From: an uncultured Ruminobacter sp.
GTDB taxonomy: Bacteria > Pseudomonadota > Gammaproteobacteria > Enterobacterales > Succinivibrionaceae
Direction of reading: 5' to 3'
Assembly: GCA_902776415.1 (NCBI GenBank)
Contig: CACYPY010000038.1
Span: 1-38,741 of the forward strand
Length of the DNA stretch: 38,741 bases
Shown here: piece by piece, positions 32,876 through 38,741 of the stretch
Layout: every line of letters starts with the position of its first letter
Numbering within the stretch: the stretch's first letter is position 1
Made by a program: the position numbers and the translations under genes
Notes under the pieces: model-generated
Databases searched by the model: none
The model's input: the letters and a program-made list of their open reading frames with translations, nothing else
Told to the model about the DNA's origin: nothing

Positions 32876-33561
32876 GTAAACACCCGTAAACAAAAATCCC
32901 CGGATTCTGAAAAATGCTCTCAGGAAACAAAATTCGTACGACCGAACCCGGAACCGGCAGACTCGGAGCGGATACCGGCTCCCGGGTATTCAGCGCCGCC
33001 TCCGAACCGCTAAAAGTTCCGGTTTTGCGAAGCAGTCATCAGCGTGTTAGCTTACCGCACCCGAAAAAAATCCATAAACACCAGACAAGAAAAATTGTGA
33101 ATCACGCGGGGTTTTAAAATGAATGATTTTTTTAAAACTCTGACATGAGTAACAAAACATTCCCGCTGATTTTTCACAATCGGCAATTTGAAATTTGCCT
33201 CACCGAGGCTTTTTCCCGGAAAAAACGTCAGTACGCCTCAGTCCTCAGGACTGACCAGGAATCTTCTCCGTCTGATCCTGACATTGATACCGGCGGTGCG
33301 GAATTGATCCGGGAAAAAACGCCTCGAACAGTGATTTTAGTTTGGGCCGGTACCGCGAAAATTTTCAGCCATGGCCGAAAATTCAGCAAACGGCGGAATA
33401 TTGCCGCCCCGAAGCTTCGGAATTTTCCTGAGGACAGGTACGAATCGGCAATGACCGGGGGCCGGGAACCGTCCGGTTTTGAAGCGGTAAGACCCTGTGC
33501 GGTTCTGCGAAATACGCCTTAACCTGACGCAGATCCGGGATCGCGTCCCGGATACCCTGAT
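32876..33561. other. Region upstream of the III-D operon
   Basis: This 686-bp region should contain the operon promoter, but no consensus pair stands out. Two inverted repeats lie within 90 bp: GTTTTAAAA (33111-33119) with TTTTAAAAC (33130-33138), and ATTGTGAA (33094-33101) with TTCACAAT (33173-33180). Either could be an operator or attenuator. A 125-codon plus-strand frame at 33145-33522 has no ribosome site and no recognised similarity. Confidence 0.45.
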
Positions 33562-33938
33562 GTGCGGCCGAGCATCGGCGGCATTCATAATTCCCCCTAT
33601 GTTTCCGTTAGCGGTTACAACAGGGAGGAATCCCCGGTGTTCTTTCTCATATCCGGTCTTATGCGGTACGCCGGGAGCAGCTGTGACAGCTACCAGGAAC
33701 TCCCGGCCGGGAAAGGATTCGCGGATCCGGTCTTTGTTCCGAAGATCCGGACGGCTCTCCCGATCATGATTGTGGGATTCAGGCGGGATTCCCGTGCGGA
33801 GAATTCCCTGAACCGGATAAAGAAGCAGGACTGCGCCGAGAGATACCGTCAAGGAAGGAGATAACAGAGAAGTTCTGCTTACAGGGCTTAACTACAGCTC
33901 CGAAAAAAGAGCATCAGTGCCTGATTGAGGAGGTGTGA
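33562..33938 (+). pseudogene. C-terminal fragment of an AAA-ATPase/PD-(D/E)XK gene
   Basis: The reading GGIHNSPYVSVSGYNREESP, then AGSSCDSYQELPAGKGFADP, aligns with the last 125 residues of the intact ATPase at 34719-36455 at about 70-75% identity. The nuclease motif Glu-x-Lys of the intact protein (ITEFKRD) is replaced by VGFRRD, and frameshifts interrupt the end (KKEHQCLIEEV is in another frame). The N-terminal ATPase part is missing. It is a dead fragment, similar to the one at 38372-38520. Confidence 0.88.
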
Positions 33939-33947
33939 GGAACGATT

Positions 33948-34034
33948 ATGGCAGAGGAAGCCAGGATTAACTTTCCATCCGGAACACAGATTGACAAGGC
34001 CCGGGCCTTTCCGGCCAGTACAGCGACATTTTAA
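33948..34034 (+). CDS. Small ORF recurring after ATPase C-termini (28 aa)
   Basis: It reads MAEEARINFPSGTQIDKARA and eight more residues. It begins 10 bp after the fragment's stop, with GAGG upstream. A related 25-aa frame follows the intact ATPase at 36464-36541, and the same DNA, with ACG for ATG, recurs at 38532. Conservation of MAEE.RIN..S.TQ.DKA could reflect a real peptide or simply shared flanking DNA. Confidence 0.25.
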   Translation: MAEEARINFPSGTQIDKARAFPASTATF

Positions 34035-34043
34035 AACACGCTT

Positions 34044-34406
34044 TTGGAAAGGATCTGCCCGAACGGGGCCCGCCGGGCCGGATACGATAAGAAAATACGA
34101 AAGTTCCTTGCCAAAAACCCTCCGGAAAAAGTCAGGGAGATCATTGCGGAGTCCGGGACGGCATTCCCGGAGGCCCCATTCAAATCCGAAGCTCACTGCC
34201 AGTCATATTTCCGGCGTGTGCAAAATCTGCTCCCTGACGAACTGAAAAGCATGACGGATGACACCGGGGAGACATCCTCTCCGGAAGCGGAGGAGGAAGA
34301 AGCCCCGGTTCCGGATACCGGCACCGCCCCCCCCCTGCCTCTGAAGAACTCATGGAACCGCCCTTCTGAAGGGAAAGATTTCATGACAGAGGAGAGCGGT
34401 GGCTGA
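34044..34406 (+). other. Unrecognised open frame, probably a gene fragment
   Basis: A 120-codon frame without ATG (first possible start TTG). From about residue 20 it reads like protein: FLAKNPPEKVREIIAESGTA, then FKSEAHCQSYFRRVQNLLPD, followed by an acidic, Pro-rich tail. No ribosome site suits it, and sequence before it (HAFGKDLPERGP) continues in another frame, so the gene is probably broken. A second short frame, GTG at 34399 to 34581, overlaps its end and is of unknown value. The family is not recognised. Confidence 0.3.
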
Positions 34407-34588
34407 AAAGGGGCTGTTTTGGGGACGGAACGGCAAGGGACAGGTAAGGCTTATCCGGGCTGAAACAGCAGGATTAGCCGGATTGTCTGTCCGGTCTGCC
34501 TTATTCATAAAACCGTCCCGGCTTTCGGAAGAAAAATACCCGGAGAGACTGCAAATCCGGTGGCGGCCGGTTGCAGGGTGAACTAACT

Positions 34589-34645
34589 TGATATAGCATG
34601 CTAAGTAAGATGTTTTTTCCTGAAATGAACCAACATGCTATATCA
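34589..34645. repeat. 12-bp inverted repeat upstream of the ATPase gene
   Basis: TGATATAGCATG (34589-34600) and CATGCTATATCA (34634-34645) are perfect reverse complements separated by 33 bp, 74 bp before the ATPase start. No long T-tract follows, so a terminator is unlikely. A dimeric operator, or ends of a small mobile element, are possible. Confidence 0.6.
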
Positions 34646-34718
34646 TCTTTAGTCAGCACGGTGGATATCCCGCCTTCGCCCGGCAGGCAGGAACAGTTTT
34701 CGGAGAAGGAAAAGCGAT

Positions 34719-36455
34719 ATGGGAACCTTTTTAATTCCTGATGAAAACAACAGCTTTAAAGAGCTTTTGTCAGATGACATTTTCATTGATAAAACGGACT
34801 TTATCGCGGAAATCGCCGGCAGAATTGACAGGCCGAATAAGCTGGTGGCCTTTACCAAGCCCCGGCGTTTCGGAAAAACCGTAACTGCTGATATGCTTTC
34901 ATCTTTTTTCTCCCGCGGGGCAAATGCCGGATCGCTTTTTGAAAACCGGACAATTGCCGGTCTTTTCGGAGAGGAGAAAGCAAAGAATGAAAACGGGCAG
35001 GAAATAACCGTTAAATACCGATATACAGACAGGCATCTTAATAAACACCATGTTATCTGCATTGACATGAACGCCGTAAACGGTCTGTTTTACCGGTATC
35101 TGCAAAACGCCCCTCAAAAGAATGGTGTCACGGATCTGGTGGATTTTTTGGAATATTCCGTTATCTCAGAATTTAAAAGCATTCCCGAGTTCCGGAAAAT
35201 TCTTGAAAGCAATGAAATTGAAAACACCGGTCTTTTTAAAGCCCTGATCGAATTAAACAATGCTCCGGAACTCCGCGCCAGATTCATCTTCATTATGGAT
35301 GAATGGGATCTGATATACCGGGAATACCGTGATAACGAGACGCTTCAGATAAAATTTATTGATATGCTTAAAGGTCTCTTTAAAACAGGCGATGGCCTTG
35401 CCTGCTTTTCACTTGCTTACCTTACCGGCATTCTCCCCATAAAAAAATACAATTCCCAGTCTGCATTGAATACCTTTTACGAGTTTAATATGCTGACTCC
35501 GGGAAATTTTGCCCCCTGGTTCGGCTTTACAGAAGAGGATGTTGCCGGGATCTGCCGGCTTCCCGTCTGCGCCTTCACCCAGAATGTTCTCCGGGAATGG
35601 TACGAAGGCTATAAAATTCAAATATTTGACAGAAAAACGGGAGGATACAAGGAGGTTGACGTTTACAACCCTAATTCCGTTTGCAGAGCCGTATCCAGAA
35701 GCGAATGCACGGGATACTGGGGCGATTCTTCATCGGATGAAGAGTTTATCAGGCTGGTAAACATGAACCTGGACGGCATTAAAGACGACATCCTGAGAAT
35801 GATCGCCGGGGATTCCGTAAAGTTCAATTTTAAAAGTTTTAAAAATGACATGGTTTCCATCAAAAACAAGAACCAGGTTTTTTCTCTTATGGTGTGTCTT
35901 GGCTATCTGGGCTGCTCCGGGAAAGACGGCACGGAACGGCTGGCCTATGTTCCAAACAAGGAAATCAGGGAGTCCCTTTCCGAACTCGTCAGGGATCAGC
36001 CCTGGTTCAATTCCATGCCCGTTATTCAGCGTTCCGAAAAGCTTTTTCAGGCCATAAGATCCCTGGATGCCGCAAAAACAGCTGAAATCATCGGCGACAT
36101 CCATAATTCCCCATACGTTTCCGTTATCGGTTACAACAAAGAGGAGGCTCTGGTGTTCTGCCTCATATCCGGTCTTATGTGGTGCGCCGGGAGCAGTTAT
36201 GACAGTTACCGGGAACTCCCGGCCGGGAAAGGATTTGCGGATCTGGTGTTTGTTCCGAAGTCCGGATCGGATCTCCCGATCCTGATCACGGAGTTCAAGC
36301 GGGATTACAGCGCGGAGGATGCCCTGAACCAGATAAAGAAGCAGGACTACGCCGCAAGATACCGCAAGAACGGAGACGACAGAGAAGTCCTGCTCATAGG
36401 GCTTAACTACAGCTCCGAAACGAAGGAGCATCAGTGCGTGATTGAGAAGATGTGA
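34719..36455 (+). CDS. AAA-ATPase-like protein with C-terminal PD-(D/E)XK nuclease domain
   Basis: An intact 578-aa member of the AAA-ATPase-like (PF09820) plus PD-(D/E)XK (PF08011, formerly DUF1703) family. The N-terminus has DDIFIDKTDFIAEI and the family's modified P-loop TKPRRFGKTVTADMLSSFF (46-64). Walker B is FIFIMDEWDLIY (about 191-202). The nuclease-like C-terminus has KGFADLVFVPKSG and LPILITEFKRDYSAEDALNQ, with the Asp and Glu-x-Lys triad present, and ends EHQCVIEKM. AAGGA lies 8 nt before the ATG. The biological role of the family is not established. Such genes are abundant in gut anaerobes and vary in copy number. It is the only complete copy in a field of broken relatives. Confidence 0.9.
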   Translation: MGTFLIPDENNSFKELLSDDIFIDKTDFIAEIAGRIDRPNKLVAFTKPRRFGKTVTADMLSSFFSRGANAGSLFENRTIAGLFGEEKAKNENGQEITVKYRYTDRHLNKHHVICIDMNAVNGLFYRYLQNAPQKNGVTDLVDFLEYSVISEFKSIPEFRKILESNEIENTGLFKALIELNNAPELRARFIFIMDEWDLIYREYRDNETLQIKFIDMLKGLFKTGDGLACFSLAYLTGILPIKKYNSQSALNTFYEFNMLTPGNFAPWFGFTEEDVAGICRLPVCAFTQNVLREWYEGYKIQIFDRKTGGYKEVDVYNPNSVCRAVSRSECTGYWGDSSSDEEFIRLVNMNLDGIKDDILRMIAGDSVKFNFKSFKNDMVSIKNKNQVFSLMVCLGYLGCSGKDGTERLAYVPNKEIRESLSELVRDQPWFNSMPVIQRSEKLFQAIRSLDAAKTAEIIGDIHNSPYVSVIGYNKEEALVFCLISGLMWCAGSSYDSYRELPAGKGFADLVFVPKSGSDLPILITEFKRDYSAEDALNQIKKQDYAARYRKNGDDREVLLIGLNYSSETKEHQCVIEKM

Positions 36456-36463
36456 AGATATGT

Positions 36464-36541
36464 ATGGCCGAGGAAGTCAGGATTAACGTTCAGTCCGAAA
36501 CGCAGGCTGACAAGGCCGGAGAGATAATGTTTGCATTTTAA
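36464..36541 (+). CDS. Small ORF after the intact ATPase (25 aa)
   Basis: It reads MAEEVRINVQSETQADKAGE and five more residues, and its stop overlaps the AAGGAG that serves the next ATPase start at 36552. The related copies at 33948 and 38532 make it repeat-borne. The last copy has lost its ATG. It is either a short leader peptide coupled to the ATPase or non-coding. Confidence 0.25.
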   Translation: MAEEVRINVQSETQADKAGEIMFAF

Positions 36542-36674
36542 GGAGCAGAACATGGATAAGAAGCTGACGGCCTGGAATTTTCAGCCCGGTATCGAAGATT
36601 TTGAGGAGCTGCGAAACAAAGGTGTGGCTTACATAGACAAAACCGCGCAGCTTGATGTCCTCCTGAACAGAGCG
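36471..36674 (+). repeat. 204-bp direct repeat, copy 1
   Basis: It matches 38538-38741 at about 201 of 204 positions. It covers the end of the ATPase spacer, the ribosome site and the first 41 codons of the second ATPase gene. The offset is 2,067 bp, so the whole unit looks tandemly duplicated, or at least recently converted at this end. Confidence 0.9.
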
Positions 36675-38358
36675 CCTCCTGAACAGAGCGAAGGTGATGC
36701 TGCTTCTCCGGCCCAGGCGCTTCGGGAAAACTCTCACCATGAGCATGCTTTCCTGCTTCCTGGAAATGAACTATCAAACCCCGGAGGACAGAAGCCGGCC
36801 CGAACGGCTTTTTAAGGATCTGGCAGTTTGCAGGAACAAGACATTCTGCGACGAATACATGGGGCGTTTTCCGGTTATCAGCATTTCATTTAAAGAAGTG
36901 GAAGGGAGCACTCTGGAAGATGCCGTCAGGAGCATTATCACCGTTTTTGCGGAACAGGCTGATAAGTTTTCATTTCTGATCGGCAGGGAAGGTCTCAATA
37001 CCAGGTTTCTGGAAAGGATGTCAGACTGGGATGAAAGCGAAAAATCCCTGATTCAGCGGGATGGCAATATCAGATCATCGGTGAAAAACCTTGTTGTGTT
37101 CTTCATAAGAAAGCTGTCGGCATTGCTGAAAATGGCATTTAATAAAAAAGCAATCATACTGTTAGACGAATACGATGTTCCCTTGCAGAAAGCGCAGGCC
37201 GCCGGGTACTATGACAAAATGCTCGAAATTATACGCGGCATTATGGGAGCAGCCCTTAAAACCAACAGCAGCCTGGAAAAGGGCTTCGTTACCGGCTGTC
37301 TCCGCATTGCCCACCAGAGCATTTTCACCGGAGTCAACAATTTTGTCTGCTTTGGCATTGGTGATTCGGAATTTGCGGACTTTATCGGCCTTACCAGAGA
37401 CGAAACGGCAAAACTCCTCGAAGATTGCGGGCTGGAAAGCCGGCTTCCGGATGTCACGGAATGGTATGACGGCTACAGCTTTGGCAGGAAGAGCATGATG
37501 TGTCCGTGGAGCGTTTTGAACTTTGTCGGCAGCGCTCTCAGAGACGAAGATCCCGCCACCTTCCGGCCTCTGAACTTCTGGGCAAATTCCAGCGGGAATG
37601 ACATCATCGGGCTTTCAATGAGACATCCCGGGGGAAGGGATTTAGAGCGTCTTCAGAATCTTATGGAAGGCAAAACAGAGGAAATTGATCTTCGGGAGTT
37701 CACCACCTACCCTGAAATTACCTCAAACACCGACTTTGACACCTTCGCCACCCTGATGCTTCATACCGGGTATCTGACAGTGGTCAGGGATGCCGTTCCC
37801 TCGGCAAGAAACAGAGCGGTGGTCAGAATACCGAATAATGAGATTCTCGAATGCTTTTCAGAGAAGGCAAATACAATTTTCAGCAGCAGTAATCCGGAAT
37901 GGGATGAGATGTCCCGGGATCTCCGCAACAACCTTTTTAACGGAAATGCCCTGAATGTTTCCGTAATCATCAATAAGATGCTTCAGGCCTTTATCAGTGT
38001 ACGGGATTTCAGAAGCGAGGGTTTTTACCACGGCTTTGTGATCGGCGTGCTCGGCATAACTGCCGGATCCTCGGAAGAACTGGAATCGAACCGCGAAGGC
38101 GGCGACGGCTACTTTGATCTGGTCATCAAGGATGATAGCAGCAGTGTGGCTGTTATCATGGAGTTTAAAATAAGCGGGAGCTCCCGGGCTTCTGTCAGAA
38201 AAAAGGAATGCGCTGAAGCTCTGAACCAGATTGAAGAAAAACACTATGATCGTGAGCTCCAAAATGATTACGACACTGTAAGAAAATTCGGCATGGTGTT
38301 TCATAAAAAGACCTGCGAGGTCATGGAAAAGAGCCAGCCGGATAAAACTTCAGAATAA
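36552..38358 (+). pseudogene. Second AAA-ATPase/PD-(D/E)XK gene, frameshifted by a 16-bp duplication
   Basis: The start is MDKKLTAWNFQPGIEDFEEL with AAGGAG 6 nt upstream. After DVLLNRA the frame is broken because CCTCCTGAACAGAGCG is present twice (36659-36690). With one copy removed, the frame reads straight through NRAKVMLLLRPRRFGKTLTM into the rest of the gene (to 38358), giving about 596 aa. The rest carries the modified P-loop LLLRPRRFGKT, Walker B AIILLDEYDVPL, and the nuclease motif GGDGYFDLVIKDDSSS with IMEFKIS. All key residues are intact, so the damage is one recent and reversible event. A short product could still start at GTG 36694 or the ATG three bases later, but without a good ribosome site. 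Confidence 0.88.
36659..36690 (+). repeat. 16-bp tandem duplication causing the frameshift
   Basis: Two perfect, adjacent copies of CCTCCTGAACAGAGCG. Because 16 is not a multiple of three, two copies close the reading frame and one (or four) copies open it. The next gene copy at 38619 has at least one unit, exactly at the window end. Confidence 0.97.
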
Positions 38359-38371
38359 CGCATACAGGCTG

Positions 38372-38520
38372 ATTTTCCCGGAAGAGTCCCTGAACCAGGT
38401 TAAGGGAAAGGATTATCCCCCCGGTACTGCAAGGGCATACGCTATGACACCATGCTTACAACAGGTCTCAGCTATGATTCTGACACCAAATAGCACCAGT
38501 GCGTAATTGAGAAGGCGTGA
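38372..38520 (+). pseudogene. C-terminal remnant of another AAA-ATPase/nuclease gene
   Basis: Pieces read EESLNQVKGKDYPP and, in another frame, YDTMLTTGLSYDSDTK, stop, then HQCVIEKA. This aligns with the end of the intact ATPase (ALNQIKKQDYAARY and SSETKEHQCVIEKM). A TAG replaces the GAG codon before HQC. It lies directly after the second ATPase gene, whose own C-terminus is of a different type. It is a dead tail left by recombination. Confidence 0.8.
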
Positions 38521-38537
38521 GAAGATATTTACGGCAG

Positions 38538-38741
38538 AGGAAGTCAGGATTAACGTTCAGTCCGAAACGCAGGCTGACAAGGCCGGAGAGATAATGTTTG
38601 CATTTTAAGGAGCAGAACATGGATAAGAAGCTGACCGCCAGAAATTTTCAGCCCGGTATCGAAGATTTTGAGGAGCTGCGAAACAAAGGTGTGGCTTACA
38701 TAGACAAAACCGCGCAGCTTGATGTCCTCCTGAACAGAGCG
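38538..38741 (+). repeat. 204-bp direct repeat, copy 2
   Basis: Second copy of the segment at 36471-36674, with three substitutions around codons 7-10 of the ATPase. It runs to the window edge, so the full repeat may be longer. Confidence 0.9.
38619..38741 (+). CDS. Start of a third AAA-ATPase gene, cut by the window
   Basis: It reads MDKKLTARNFQPGIEDFEEL and continues for 41 codons in frame to DVLLNRA, with AAGGAG 6 nt before the ATG. It is nearly identical to the second ATPase gene. The window stops exactly after one copy of the 16-bp unit, so whether this copy is in frame cannot be seen. Confidence 0.85.
   Translation, partial: MDKKLTARNFQPGIEDFEELRNKGVAYIDKTAQLDVLLNRA

Noticed and set aside
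33145..33522. 125-codon plus-strand frame starting with ATG
   Set aside because: No ribosome site, no family resemblance, and it lies in the region of decayed DNA upstream of the cas operon.

Overview
The window looks like an accessory region of a bacterial chromosome. It has many CCGG-type words, clear Shine-Dalgarno sites, mostly minus-strand operons, and several copies of AAA-ATPase/PD-(D/E)XK 'DUF1703-type' genes that are typical of gut and rumen anaerobes. DUF6273 genes and the ATPase expansion fit a gut gammaproteobacterium such as a Succinivibrionaceae member, but this assignment is a guess. Three themes fill the window: a complete Ter stress-response and biosynthetic island, a type III-D-like CRISPR system, and gene families broken and duplicated by recombination.

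Positions 1-2568 (minus) hold an unrecognised partial gene and two translationally coupled DUF6273 paralogs. Positions 3361-15257 (minus) hold the Ter island. In transcription order it reads: two TerD proteins, a strong terminator, ATP-grasp, HAD phosphatase, TIM-barrel C-C lyase, PRTase_2/TRSP, StiP-type PRTase with a PELOTA domain, a third TerD with a Pro/Gly-rich N-terminus, AIM24, YceG and TelA. terC (15684-16826) diverges from terD. The five enzymes from ATP-grasp to StiP form the module proposed in the literature to make a nucleoside-like metabolite. TerD, TelA, YceG, AIM24 and TerC are its sensing or membrane partners.

Positions 17385-18255 are a CRISPR array of 36-nt repeats, read on the minus strand. 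Its leader is on the right and a decayed terminal repeat is on the left. Inside the array is a truncated repeat joined to a 5-nt scrap of leader. Positions 18824-23742 hold a broken AAA_14/DUF4143 ATPase, two RlaP-type nucleotidyltransferases, a second YceG that has lost its N-terminal third and gained a C-terminal membrane anchor, and a shrunken rlaP remnant.

Positions 23938-32875 (minus) are a six-gene type III-D-like effector operon: HD-less Cas10, Cas7, Csx10 with a helical C-terminal extension, a double Cas7, a small Csx19-like protein, and a large TIGR03986-type Cas7. No cas1, cas2, cas6 or CARF effector is visible. The gene content parallels the fused type III-Dv complex, but the first Cas7 is still a separate, overlapping gene.

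Positions 33562-38741 (plus) are a tandem field of AAA-ATPase/nuclease genes: one C-terminal fragment, one intact gene, one gene frameshifted by a 16-bp tandem duplication, one further C-terminal remnant and the start of another copy. A 204-bp near-perfect direct repeat lies 2,067 bp apart.
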